Shown here: positions 1 to 13,200 of the stretch, one piece after another
Numbering within the stretch: the first letter of the stretch is position 1
How the letters are laid out: every line of letters starts with the position of its first letter
NCBI GenBank assembly: GCA_003254905.1
Contig: QANU01012417.1
Span: 12,350 to 76,349 of the forward strand
Direction of reading: 5' to 3'
Length of the DNA: 64,000 bases
Source: Nissolia schottii
Lineage: Eukaryota; Streptophyta; Magnoliopsida; Fabales; Fabaceae
Made by a program: the position numbers and the translations under genes
Notes under the pieces: model-generated
What the model was told of the DNA's origin: nothing
The model's database searches: none
Seen by the model: the letters and a program-made list of their open reading frames with translations, nothing else

Positions 1-934
1 AAGTCCCAAATCAAGAATCAAAACACTAAACAAAACTAGCATTAGGCATGAAATCATTCAAGCAAATCATAAGAAAAAGATAGATTCATATGTAATAGTT
101 ACATGGATACAAGCAAACTACAATAGTAATCAAAATCCCAACAAAAAGAGGGTTAGGAACCCATCTTACAAGAGAATCTCGGAGGCAAGGTTTAGACACT
201 TACCATGACACGTGTTCACGCCATCATGGCCATGGCTTCGCCAAGCTTCCTTGATCTCCGGCTCCTTCACAAGCCTCGTCTTTGTTCCTAACCTAACCTA
301 AACTAATCTAAGCTTTTAAAGTACAACAAAATGTGTAAAGAAGTGAAGAATGGAAGGGTGGAAAGGAATGGTTCGGAGTGGTCTTGGCCTCCTCTATTCA
401 TAGGCAAAATTTGGGGGTCTGTCGCTCAGCGGTTTTGGTTCCTTCGCTGAGCGACAAGATCTGAATCGCTGGGCGGCGGCGCTTAATCGCTGAGCGATTG
501 TACTTTTACGCGGTTTCATTTAATGCTCGGCAGCTTATTGCAGGGCGGCGCTGACGTGGCACTCTGTGATTGGCTGGTTCCAGTTGTCTCCAGCTGGCTT
601 AATGATGGCGCCGGCGCAAGTGGCTTGCCGACGTCCTTTCACTCAGCGGCCATGGTCTAGTCGCTGAGCGATTTTTCCTTATTCGCTGAGCGAGGCATTA
701 CTTACCGCTGAGCTGTTCTTCGTCCAGAATCTTCTCTTTTAAGCTCTTTTCCAATTCTACCCTTCTCTTCCCTTCTTCATGGGATTATTCTTCAATTAAT
801 CTACTTGCATCCATTCTTCAAAATATATTAGAAATCCTACAAAATAAAGAGAATTTAATTAGATAATTCTTTAAAATATGTGAGAATAAGTACCATTTTG
901 AATGATGAAAATTGTGTGTTTTGGGCACTTATCA
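1..934 (-). mobile_element. LTR retrotransposon end (unclassified), nested in a Ty3 element
   Basis: Read on the minus strand, a new element begins with TGATAAGTGCCC at 934, directly after the codons for the RNase H end of the neighbouring Ty3 element, so it is a nested insertion. It runs off the left edge of the window. A TATA-like CTATGAATAG lies at 393-402 (minus). A cluster of near-palindromes TCGCTGAGCGA (443-453, 487-497, 661-671, 683-693, with variants near 424, 470, 640 and 706) lies just upstream of it in the sense of the LTR. No coding sequence is visible in this part. The family is not certain; the TGATAA start resembles the LTR at 46058. Confidence 0.6.
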
Positions 935-3842
935 GTAATGCCTCCAAATCTTTAGCGCAAAGACTACCGCAGCTAATTCCAAATCGTACGTGGGGTAGTT
1001 GGTCTCATGGGGCCTCAGTTGCCTCAAAGCATAGGCGATTACCTGTCGCTGCTGCATCAACACGCATCCCAGTCCTGCTTTTGATGCGTCACAATATACT
1101 TCAAAAGGTAATTGGGGGTTTTGTAATATCAAAACCGGAGCTGTGGTCAGTTTCTCTTTCAGTTCCATGAAGCTCCTTTCACATTTGGGTGACTAGGTTA
1201 ACTTGACTCCCTTACGCGTCAATTTCGTTAGTGGTAATGCGATCTGGGAGAATATCTCAATGAATGGCCGGTAGTACCCCGCGAAACCCAGAAAACTCCG
1301 GATCTCTGTAACTGGAGTGGGTCTCTCCTACGTTTTCACTGCCTCTACTTTGCTAGGGTCCACGGCAACACCTTGGTCCGATACTACGTGCCCTAGGAAT
1401 TGCACCTCTTTTTCCCAGAACTCGCATTTGGATAATTTGGCGTAAAGCTTCTTGGCCCTCAAAATCCCCAATACGGTCCTCAAGTGTCGGGCATGCGTCT
1501 CCTCATCCCTTGAGTACACCAAGATATCGTCTATGAAGACAATCATGCACTCGTCGAAGTAGGCATGGAAAATGCGGTTCATGTAATCCATAAAAATAGC
1601 CAGAGCATTGGTCAGCCCAAATGACATCACCGTAAATTCATAATGTCCATAACAGGACCTGAATGCTGTCTTGGCAATATCCTCCTCGCGTACCCGTATC
1701 TGATGATATCCCGACCTCAGGTCGATCCTCGAGAACACTCTAGCTCCCTTCAACTGATCCAGGAGGTCGTCTATCCTTGGCAGTGGGTACTTGTTTTTAA
1801 TCGTCACCTTGTTGAGCTGCCTATAATCGATACAAAGCCTCATAGAGTCGTCCTTCTTCTTGACGAACAATACTAGGGCTCCCCACGGTGGTGCACTCAG
1901 CCTAATGAATCCTTTATCCATCAACTCCTGTAACTGCTTCTTCAATTCTTGCAGTTCTAGCGGGGACATATGGTAGGGGGTAATGGAAATAGGTCCGGCG
2001 CTTGGTACCAAGTCAATGGAGAACTCTACTTCCCACTAGGGAGGGAACCCGGGAATATCATCGGGGAAAATGTCAGGGTACTCACATATTACTGGGATCG
2101 CCTCAATTCTTTGATCCGCCGCCTTTACCTCCGAGGATGCTAGAAATACACACCCTTGGCCCTCCAACCAGCAACAGTACATGGTCAGTAGTTCGTCATC
2201 CCTCTTTATCGAACTCGCGACTCCCGAAGGAAGAATCACCAATTTATTGGCGCAATCTAGCACCACCTCGTTGGTTTTCAACCAGTCCATCCCTAGTATA
2301 ATATCTAGCCCGACTAGGGGAAGGCAAATTAAGTCAGCTACAAACTCCCTTTCCTGTAACTGAAACGGGCACCTAAGGCACATCTGACAGGTTTTGATAG
2401 ATGGCGCAGTAGGCGTTGACACCGATAGAGTGTATGGTAGCATCGTAGGAGATAATTGTAGCTCCTCCACACTGCCATGAGAGATAAAGGAGTGCGAAGC
2501 TCCAGAGTCATATAACACAGTCAATGATTTCCCATTGATAGAGCACGTACCTAAGATTAGCCCTTCCTCCTGCTGGGCCTCCTCGACTGCCATAGTGAAA
2601 ACGCAGCCTTGGCGTTGGGGCGTAGGCAGTACCGCTCTGCATTCCCTGGCATAATGCCCGTTTTGGCCACACCTAAAACACACGTTCTGTCCTGCCAAAC
2701 ACTCGCCTGCATGGGGCTTGTTACACTTTGGGCAAGGTGGCCTGGTTTCTGGCAGTTTCTGGTTCGTCCCTCCTTGCGGTTGAGGTCGTGACGCTGGTGG
2801 CCCGGCCCTGGGCTGACTCTGCGACCTCCCTATTCCTTGAGGTGGGCTCTGAGAATAATGGCCCCTACCCCTCCCTGGGAACGGGGCTTGGAACGACCCC
2901 TTCTTTCGGGGGTCCATCTGTGAGCCTCCTGCTTCGGCAAGCCTCCTCTTATTGCGCTCACTGCGCACCTCTGCTAGGTCCCGGTTGGCTTCCTCCTGAG
3001 CCAAGCAGGTGTTTACTAGCGTCGCATAATCTCGCACACCTGAGCTCACTAGGAACACTTTCAGCTCAGGCTTCAGGCCTCGGTGGTACTTGGCACACTT
3101 CTAGTTATCATCTGGGCAAAACCTACCCATCTGGGAGTAACGGCAAAGTTTCTCGAAGGCTGCTGTATACTCCGCAACGCTCATCGTCCCTTGCTTCAGT
3201 TCCAAAAACTCCGCCTCCTTCCGATCCTGTAGCTCCCTGGGGAAATACTTATCCAGGAATGTCACCTTAAACTGCTCCCAGGACATCTCCGCCCCTTCCT
3301 GTTCCGCCATCGGTCGGGTCATATCCCACCATTCTGCAGCTGCCCCTTGCAGTTTCCTTGAGGTGAACTTGATCTTCTGAGAGTCTGTACAGGGGACATC
3401 CTCGAAGACTTGCTCTATCTTCCTGACCCAGCCATGCACCAGATCTGGATCCATCATTCCCTCAAACACCGGCGGGTTAGCTAGCATGAAGTCCTTGTAC
3501 CGGAGAGTTTCAATTTCTTGAGCAGTCGGGATCACGTTCCGTTGAGTAATGGCGGCCGCAATTTGAACTGTGGCCTCAGCTTGGGCTTGAGCAGCTTGCA
3601 CCACCTACTGTAGTATCTCTGACAAATCCACAGTAGCAGGCTCTCGAGACGTGCTATCCCTTCTTGGAGGCATGTCTGAGTATCAGCACCTGCAAAATCC
3701 TGAGTTGATCAGTCTCAAGAATAGCCATTGCACATATAACCAGAGCATGCAACTTAGGAGGGTATACACTGTGCATCATGCTCGGAAGCATAGTGCAGCT
3801 CAGTCCTCAGGCTCACTCGGACCAAACTGCTCTAATACCAAC
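935..3842 (-). mobile_element. Ty3/gypsy (chromovirus-like) internal region, broken
   Basis: The minus strand carries the usual Ty3 order. Gag lies at about 3.6-2.6 kb, with a retrotransposon gag domain and a zinc knuckle beginning CFRCGQNGHYA. An aspartic protease with DSGASHSF lies at about 2.55-2.2 kb. Reverse transcriptase lies at about 2.0-1.35 kb with FIDDILVYS. The start of RNase H lies at about 1.17-0.93 kb with [10 protein letters not shown]. Integrase and the far LTR are absent because another LTR element is inserted in RNase H at 934. The primer binding site lies at 3827-3840 (minus TGGTATTAGAGCAG, close to initiator tRNA-Met), two bases from the LTR. The coding part has several breaks besides the insertion and is a fossil. 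The gag and RT style suggest the long-LTR Tekay/Del group; that is inference. Confidence 0.93.
3827..3840 (-). other. Primer binding site of the Ty3 element
   Basis: Minus-strand TGGTATTAGAGCAG follows the LTR end after two bases. It matches the plant consensus TGGTATCAGAGC for initiator tRNA-Met at all but one position. This fixes the transcription sense of the element as minus. Confidence 0.8.
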
Positions 3843-6537
3843 TGAAACACCCCTAGCCGATTTAGTACGCTCGAGCCGTACCGAATTCCCACTAGGTTGT
3901 TTACTTCGTGGCCATTTCTTCAGTTTTCGAAAATAATAAGGTTTAGCAAAATAAGGACCCATTTTTTTTCCAAGCATACAGTTTACAACATAAGAGTCGT
4001 GCGTGCGACAAAGCAATATAACAAGCGGTATATTTAATAAGTTGAGTCTCCATACAGCGAATACATAGCCTAAATACAACGCGGGTCCACAGCACATACA
4101 AATACACACCATATACTAGTCATATTACATAATCCATACACAGGTCGAGAAATACATTTATTTCCTTATGATAATAACTACTACTTAGGCCTCCTTGTGC
4201 ACATGCTCCTCAGGTTCCACCGCATCAGCATAGTAAGATTCATCTTCCATTCCTGGAGCCATAAGCGAGTGGGGGTGAGAACTGTAGGTCCTCAGTGAGT
4301 AACATTTTAATCGTGGCCTTTTGTCCCTCGGTTATTCTCCAGTCGCTCAGAGTTTAGTCTAAGTGTACATGCAACTAACCCCCTACTGATTATAATCTTG
4401 GGCCTATACTCTGCGCAGCCTTATCTACGTTACTAGGTGATTGGTTGTCTAATCCTGTTATTTCCTAAGCTCCGTGCTTTTTAACTGGACGTTTTTACTA
4501 GAGACATATTACTCGTCTTGGGTCGTTCCCTTGACGATATATAATGCATGAACAATTATACCTGGTGCTTAAGCAAATAAATGTGCATATTCAGCATCAT
4601 GTCATCACTCAGCAATGCATGCTTATAATACCATAGTGCATGGGGGATCTGGGGATCTCTTACGCGCTCAGTGGCTGCGTCCTACTTAGTCCTTCGCACC
4701 TTCATAGCCGTGGCCTCGGACTACGACCTCCTTTTGCTACTATTGTATCGACCCGGCAGCACTCTTTATCGGTGTGGTAGCTAACCATGTAAGGCTCATA
4801 GGAGGTAAACATCGAATACAATTAGTGCAACCATCCCCTATGGCATGGAGACGGATCAGACCTATGAATGATCAGGCGTGGACGCGCTTAGATCGGCCCT
4901 ATGACATGATCCGCTTTCATTCTTTCTCTTTTGGTGGGGCCCCCTTAGCTTCATTCATTCATGCAGGCCTATGCCTGTTTGCCGTAGCTGGGCCTATGCC
5001 CGTTTCTTATCGTGGTCAGGTCTCTCTACCTGTGTTGTTCGTGACCAATCCATCTTGCTGAATTGGCGAGGGGCGTATCTGTAAGACTTTGCCAAGAGAA
5101 TAGGGGTTTCCTAATCATATAACTAATAACTCTGGCTAAGGCCGTCCGAATCCTCGGTGATTCGTCGCCTCGGCTCTACTTTTATTCCCTAAGGTTCAAT
5201 TATGATCTTCGTTAAACTTTAAGGTGAACTTCTAGTCATCTAAGGTCATCCTACGACGACCTTGCCTCATGATGCATGCCCAAACACAGATATGGCCTAG
5301 CCTTACTCCTTGGATCCCTTAGAAACACTAAACTCCCAACTCTGCCAGGTTTCATTCGAATACTTGCTGTGGTATTCGAATGAAATCCCTCGGAGTCCTT
5401 TCATTCGACTGAAAAAGGGTTTTCATTCGACTAAACTCCCCCGGCATCTTTTCATTCGAATACTAGGGGATTCATTCGATTGAATTCCCCAAAAATTCGC
5501 CTCATTTGACTGCTGAGGAACTCATTCGAAGGAAAGCTCACTTTGGGCTTTCATTCGACTGAATTCCTTCAGTATTCGAATGAAGGCTGTAAAAATCGCC
5601 TCCTGACACTCCAATTCGTAAATTATCACTGTTCCTCAGGTTCCAAGTAGTATAGTTATGCATTGCATTTATCAAAATTACCAAAAACCCCTTTTTACCC
5701 TGACTTCCCCAAAAATACTACTTAACATTTTTACAGTCAGATATTCTAGATAACACACAAACAGTCAAATAATTAACCACATAGATAGTCGGCTAAAAGT
5801 TACCCACTTCCTATGCAGATTTGGAGTTGGTAGGTGGGAGGTGGAGAAAATGCCCGTCGCACTGGTGTGCTCCAAGAAATTTTTGAAGGTCCGGTAACGC
5901 TCTCGCGAAGTGCTCGAACGGTACAGTGAAAGTGAAAATTTTGGAGGGAAGCAGCAGAGTTCTAAACTCCTCTTCGTTGGCAATTAGGGGGCATTTATAG
6001 CTGTGGCCCCCTATTGCTTATAATTAAAATTTTAATTATTATTTATTTATTATTATATTATTATTCTATTATAGTTATCTTACTTATGCCCACTCGGGTA
6101 CTATTTTAATCACCTTTGATCACTCCGGCCCCACCCACGGTCTTTAGAAAAATATGGTAAATACGTATCTGTAGTATGCTAATTTTTTCCATCAAGATGG
6201 CGCGTCGAAACAAGCTATCAGGGAACTTGTTTCCGTCCGCTCTCCCTTCGCAGATCACTTTGGTTCCCAACCGGATTCCCATTTCATTCCAAACTGAACA
6301 CCAATCTTATAGCACCCTGTGGGACCCTAACCTTCTAGTCTTGTCCTTCCAACCTAAGGGGCAAGTCTCATAAATAATTTTCCTCCAACCCAAATTCGGG
6401 TTATTTCATACATTATTGTTATTATTATCATATTATTGTATTATTATTTATTATTTCATTCTTATTATCATTTTTTTTTCTAAGCCAGGGTCATGAGTCG
6501 TGCCTAAAGTCTTCTTAAGGAAAGTCGGATTGTTACA
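3843..6537 (-). mobile_element. 5' LTR of the Ty3 element
   Basis: This 2695 bp LTR, read on the minus strand, starts TGTAACAATCC at 6537 and ends GTGTTTCA at 3843, next to the primer binding site. A TATA box (minus CTATAAAT) lies at about 5993-6000, which confirms minus sense. A run of degenerate TTCATTCGAAT/TTCATTCGACTGAA units lies at 5349-5585. A block near 4230-4310 (GAGTGGGGGTGAGAAC) recurs in the LTR copies at 10207-13857, 30867 and 34804, marking one family. The small reading frames inside are not genes. Confidence 0.85.
5349..5585. repeat. TTCATTCGA quasi-palindromic minisatellite in the LTR
   Basis: About ten irregularly spaced copies (20-35 bp apart) of TTCATTCGAAT, TTCATTCGACTGAA and inverted forms such as TATTCGAATGAA. 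The core ATTCGAAT is a perfect palindrome. The run lies downstream of the LTR's TATA box, in its R/U5 part. Confidence 0.75.
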
Positions 6538-9500
6538 CATTGAGGGTCCCAGACCTAGCCGTGAGTTGTTACAGCCGTTAGGTCTGCTAATGGCCTATGA
6601 AACGCCCCTTTTGACGATGGAATGCTACTTATGCACCCTATCGTTTTAAATTAGGTTTAATCCCTTCGCGTAGCTTTCATTTTATTTCCAATGGGTGCCA
6701 TGGGACTAACTAAGGGTTAGCCAGGAGCCGTTACCCCCAAAAATTACCATTTTGCCCTGAGCCCTAAATTACCCTAAATTCCTCCATAACCCCGAATTCT
6801 CCTCTCGTTTCGTGAATCAAGATTAGATTCCTCGAAATAGGTGCATAGTGCGGCTCAGATGAGTATTCAAAATCATGATTATTTCTCATTGCTCCCCATC
6901 TCAACCGGACATCTTAAAATGAAACTTACTCCACTTGTTCCCAACTTACCAAATTTCATTTAATATTTTTAACAACCTACAGCATATATATGTATATATA
7001 AAACTCGGTTTTAATCATAAGTTTCTTTCCACATCCTGAATGCAAACTAATAAAATCTTCTTATCCCATTTATTAATCAACGACACTTAAAACTAAACTC
7101 TTATTCCAATCCTGGCGGTTTATAAAACCTGTAATCAATTTAGTTTAACGACAATACTATGCCACAATTATTTCACATACTTATTCAGTTAGAACATCAG
7201 GTCCATTATCACTATATCTTACTCAACTAACCAAATTATGACACACATGTAGCTGCTAATCCCCTTATAACCCGTGGCCCCTCCCTGGAGTTTCTATTCA
7301 GTTTCTGTTAATAACATATGTAAACATTAATTTAACCGCACCTGCCGTCTCATTTTTTTAAAGCATATCCTCCTTTATCATGGCATGCAGATTATTATCC
7401 GATTTATAGCATCACAATAGCGCACACACAATCTAGTTTAGGCATATTCCATGACATGGGAATAGAATCTAGGATCATTAATAGTCTAACCGAAATTTAC
7501 TCATAACAATTAGAACATAATTATGTCATATTTTTCATGCTAGAAAATTTCTCAGGCCCGTCCTCACAGTCACACAGATTTAGTCCTTCATTATATCATC
7601 TTATCAATTAATCTCATCATGCATGCATAGCCCCAAGTTCAGTCACGGTTCTTCAAGATTTTCACCAAACAAAATAAGGAATAATTTTAACACACAAGAA
7701 CTACTAAGATGAAAGGATTGAAACTACCCACAATTATTTAGCAAGCAATTTAGTTTTTGATTAAACATGCAATCTAATGACATGCAAGTTAGGTTCTAAA
7801 CAAATAATCTTATGCTCATTATTTTCTATTTTTCATAACATATAAACTCATTCAAACTCATACTCGGTTACCCAAAATCATTTAGCAAGCAATTTAGTTT
7901 ATTGATCAAACAACAATTCTATTAAAATTCAATCATCAATCAGGCAAGGATTTAACACACATGCAAGTATGCTTTAAGCACACAAATGAAGTCTAGGACC
8001 ATTCAAGGATGGTCTAGACAGAATTTACCCACATAAGTAAACTTGATGGAAGACCTTGCTACACCAAGATCGCTCCTTGCATGGTTTCGGAGAGGTTCCA
8101 AAGCTTGCAGGTATTGCTTGCTTGGCTTGTTGATGAAGGTTGCTTGATGAGTTCTTAGCCACCTAAGAAAATTTGAGAGGATGATGATGATGATGAGGCT
8201 ACGGTTTCTCCAAGAGGAAAATGAGAGAATTTTTTTGTGGGTGAATGAGGTTGTATGGCCTTGTTCCTCAAGAGAAAGATGATGAAGCTTGAGAGATGTG
8301 TGTGTATATAGTTTTCTTTGATCCTCAGAAGGGAAATAAAAGAAAGAGAGCTGAGTGTGTGCTTGAGAGAAAAAGCTTATGTTGCTCTAAGAAAGCAAGG
8401 AAGTGAAGCTAGGAAGAAAAGAAAGGAAACCGTAAAGCTAGCAAGGCAATGCTACGGTTGCTTGCTTAGTTTTTCTCTTAAATTTTCAAGCAATATAAAG
8501 GAAAGTTGTGTATGTGTGAATTGTTTTCTTCAGCGCTAAATAGACGGAGAAAAAGAAATTGGTTAAGAAATGAAAAAGGAACCGTAAGGCAAGGACAGAG
8601 GGAAGCCAATGTAACATGTTTTCTTTGCAATTGGAATTGAAATGATTCCCGTAAAGGAAGCTAGGAGAGCTTCGGTTGTGAGCATACAGATTGCATAATT
8701 TTGGGACAATAAAGAAAAGGAAAATGAATTGAAATTGAAGGCACATGGCCCTGGACACTTGGCATTATGCATGGCAATCTAATTGCCTTATCCTTCATGA
8801 TTGTGTTTGCCACAATCTGCATGTAATGCTTAGGTGGAAGCATGCATGTAACTTGCAAGTCTTTCATATTAACTTGGGGAATTCGGAGGCATCATTGCCT
8901 AGCTAGGGCTGGTTGTGTCGTGGAGTGTCTTAAGAGAGAATTTCTCTTGTGTGGATGGGGAAAGGAGGATCAAGGTGAGGGAGAGGGAGCTGTATAGAAT
9001 CAGCTCAGTTTAGAGTGTGCACATGCATCTACTGGACGTCAATCTTGGGGTCAAATTGTGCACGATCAGCACATCACAGCTGCGGATTCCTGCTCATCAA
9101 ATTCTGAGTGGGATTTAGTAAGATTCGAGTGTGATGTGGCGAGCTGCATGTTAGTTTTGGGTCACTCACATTTATGAAGGGTATTGCATAGGCATCATTG
9201 CTTATTTTGCAATGCTGCTGGGTTGCCGTGGAGTGCTCTATTTATTTGTCTAAGAAAACTAAACTGCATTGTCTCCTATGGTGCAAGAGCTGCACGTGTG
9301 GTCTGCATGCATTCCTTTTATTAATCAATTAATTCGGGTATTTAGGAGCACCATGGCTCACCTATGCGGTTGGTGCTGTGACCAAGTTTTGTTTGAGTTT
9401 TATAATTTTCCCTTAGAGTCTAAGTTGTTTTAGGAGCCCTTGGGGTTACTCTTAATTTAGACCATAGTTTTGTGAGAAGTATTGAATTATAAGTTGGAAT

Positions 9501-10213
9501 ACTTGCTGAAAATTCAGCAAGCACAATACCAATTGCACCTTTTAGAATTTAGGTGGCAAGCTCAAGGTTTGCATGCAATGTTATGCCTATATTATTTATT
9601 TTTGTTATACTTATTTAAGTTTGCAATCTATTATGTTATCACCTGTACACTTATTATTTATAATTTATTATCATATTTATAATTATATCCATGTATATAT
9701 ATAATCTATGTATATCTTTATTCATATATTCTTTAGCATCAATATAAACACTATTTATTTGTATATACATTATTACATCAATTCGCAATATTGTTTTCAT
9801 GACTTAAAATAATGTGTTTTATTACTTTATTATTAAAATAATTATTTAGTAATACATTTTACCTCTTATAACATTAATTAGATCTCCATAATAATTCTCT
9901 TAGTAGTATACAAAGGTTAAGATGTGAGGTATACATACTATATTTTGGTAACTTTCATAATCAACTTCATTAGTTATTTTGTGGTCATGATTTATCATTT
10001 TGTAAAAATTAACATTTATTTTACAACTAATTTCAGAAACATATTGACATTAGGTGTTTACGTTATGTTAATGTTCTCAAGCAAAATGTTGTCTCCATGA
10101 TAATTTATTATATTTAGTGTATTAATTAAATTAACTTAACTCTTCAGTCTCACTAACTGACTTGTAAATATTAATTATGCGAAATCCTCTCAAGGAAAAA
10201 GTGGGATGTTACA
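6538..10213 (-). mobile_element. Long Ty3 LTR-like block, minus sense
   Basis: This stretch has no gene. Its right end on the minus strand is TGTAACATCCCACTTTTTCC (10213 downward), closely matching the start of the LTR at 3843-6537. The stretch at about 8041-8540 resembles 36760-37160 of the LTR at 30057-38099, in the same orientation. A TATA-like minus CTATATAC lies near 8300. A plausible inner end, TGTTACA, is at 6567-6573. No matching 5 bp target duplication was found, so the boundaries are uncertain, and the block may be two pieces. Short frames such as those at 8318 and 8486 look like chance. Confidence 0.6.
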
Positions 10214-13200
10214 GAATTAGATGATCGCGACGGTATAAACGGAATATTTTTCGAACGACCGTGCGCGACGCACCGACACTGCGAGCGATAAAACACGAGC
10301 GAACCGGAACCGAAAAAAAATGAAATTTCAGCAGCTGCAAGAAGAAGGGCTGCACGGTTTTGAAGAGATTTTTAGGCCAAAAATAATCCCTTAAATCATG
10401 CTTCCAAACTTTCCATCACCATGCTTTCGTACACATCAAAACCAAATCACATCATAAGCCATACCTATGCCCATACCTCCCACTATTCATCACATTTTAT
10501 TAAATCCTAAAATCAATTAATTTCCCCCACCATTCAGCCACCTAAACCGTGGCTTCACTTCCCAAATTTCAATTAAAATTGTCCCCAAAAATTAAAGCTT
10601 AGCCACTCCAAAATTGATCAAGAACAATCACATAGTCTTACACTTTTAACACACTATCACTAACACCCTTTTAAATGACAAATTTACCATTTAATTCTAG
10701 CTATGGTACACGGCTAGCCTTGCTGAATTTTCAGCCTTCTATAGTCAACAAACATATTCCTTAAAATGTGCTCCAAGACTTACCATCACTATGCAACACT
10801 TGCCATCACCACCTTACTCCATCACATCACTTATTTTGCCATCAAAATCAATTTTTCTCTCAAAAATTCTGGCCCAAAACCGTGTGTGCCATCAGCTTGT
10901 ACAAGAGAATTTCATTCCCAAAAATCTCCTAAAATACACATCAAAGCAAGTCCTAAGAACACTCTTTGGCATTCAACAAATTTGAGCACTCTTCTCTTGT
11001 CCCCAAGCTCTCAAAACCGAACCTCCCAGCCCAAATCCTCTCATCTTGGTTTCATTTTCTTCCTTCCAAAATCAAGAGGGACAACCTCTTCACCCTCCAC
11101 CTTGCTCAAGGATCTTCATCTTGGAGAAAGGAGAAGCTCAAGCTTTGGAAACAACAAGGCTTGTGGGACTTCACTCCAAACTTCCCTCACCACCACCAGG
11201 TTTTCTACAAGTGGGTAACTATGCATAAATTACCTCCTTGGTGATCTATTTATGGTTATTGTGAATATGTGATAAAATGCACATAATATGTGTTTTATGC
11301 CTTGAAATAAACTTGCATGTGTTATTAGTGATTTGATGAGGATAAATATATATTTTTGGTTGTTAAAGCTTGTGGGTAACTAGTTAAAATCATCCCTTGA
11401 TGGTTCTAACCCTTTTTGCTTGTTTATGTGATTTAGGAGAAAATGCAAATAATGTGATTTTTGCCTTGAAATAAACTCGCATGTGTACTAATGATTTGAT
11501 GAGGATAAATATATTTTTGTGTTAGAAATACATGAGGTTAGGGTGCCTTTATGGAAACTTTGATATATATGCTGTGGATGATTGTCTGGATCTGTTGTTG
11601 TTGTCTGTGATTCTGTCAGAATTTAGGAAAGCCTAAGACGAGACTAGGCATATGTCACGTTTTTGAAAGGAACTGTATGCTGGGATTTTTATCATGAAAA
11701 ACTAATGTGATTTTTGGATTCTACACGAAATTTTGAGTGGGGATGTCAAGTTTTATGATTTTTGGAGTCCCCGATGAATTTCTCAGCAAACAGACAGAAA
11801 ACAGGGTTTTTATGAAAAAGGGCAAAACGGGAATTTCACATCTTGGGACTGAAAAACTGGGTTTGTTTTCAGAAAATATGGGTTTATAACTATCAAAAAC
11901 CTTAAGGGCAAGTCTTGAGTCCATCGGGTTTTTGAGGACAAAAGTTCTAAAGAAAACAGGGCGTTTACGGGGGCGAAATGGTAATTTTGGGAAAAAGGGT
12001 AGAATTGTAATTTCGTGGTGCTGAGGTCAGAATCTGAAATTTTAGACATGAAAAATGATCTTAGGGCTATCAAAAACCTTGGGGGTAAGGTCTTGAACCT
12101 TTCCGGTTTCTGACAACTAAATACTGACAGAAAACAGACGTAGCCTATGCTGTCATAAGGAAATAATATACGTTATGTGATTATGTTTTATATGATTATG
12201 TTGTTTATGGAACAAATGCTTGGATATGCTATGTTAGGTTTAGCAAGTGATAGTATGTTCCCTTATGTTTATGAGAATATGATGAATGAATGAGTTATGT
12301 TATGATGATGCATGTAGAACATTTTCATGAGGTATGTTTATGATGAGTGCATGACATATTTGTATGATGATGTATGTGGAACACTGCATGTAGAATATGT
12401 AAGTTAGGAGTGGTTATGCTATCATGCATCATGAGAACTAGAGGTTAATCACGTAAAGTTTAAAGAGCATAATTGAACCTTAGGGAACAAGTATATAGTT
12501 ATATGATAGGAATCCCTTCTCTTGGCACGTCTACGGACACGCCCCTCACCAGTCCCAAAAGGGTGGATTGGTAAATGATGCTACCTCACCAAGTCCTAAA
12601 AGGGTGGACCGGTTAAAGAGGTTAATGGCATGATGATGAGATATGATGATGAGACATGATGAGATATGATGAGAAATGATGAAATATGATGAGAAATGAT
12701 GATGAGATATGATGATGAGATATGAGTCCCCGCTTGGTTACGTCAAAAGGGTACGGACCCCCACCTCCCTACTTGTAGGAAGGGTAGCCCACTTGATTGG
12801 CGGCGATGGTCACTAGACCCCATCGGTGGTTAGCAACCACTCTGGTGTGAGCGCAGTCGGGTCATCGACAAGTTGGGAACAGAAGTGGTTGTAGCCGTAG
12901 GCCACGGTTACATGAGCGCGGGACTAATGTATGAAGAAGGACGCTACCCCGGTTCACTAGCCCAACCGGGAGCGTAAGAGATCCCCATGTCCTCTAAGCA
13001 TGAGCATATGATGTATGAGTTACATGAGTATATGATGAATGAGTATATGAGTATATGATGCATAAGTATATGATAACTTATATGAGCATGTGTATACCGT
13101 CAAGAGAACGCTCGAGACGGCTATGTATATAGGCGAGAAAAGTTAACAAGCACGAGAACTTAGATAAGCAAGACTAGTTCCCCAGTCACCTAGTAAAGTA

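Noticed and set aside
2002-3270. Plus-strand frames of 60-180 codons opposite the Ty3 gag/pol region
   Set aside because: They are antisense shadows of clear minus-strand gag, protease and RT sequence and show no family features.
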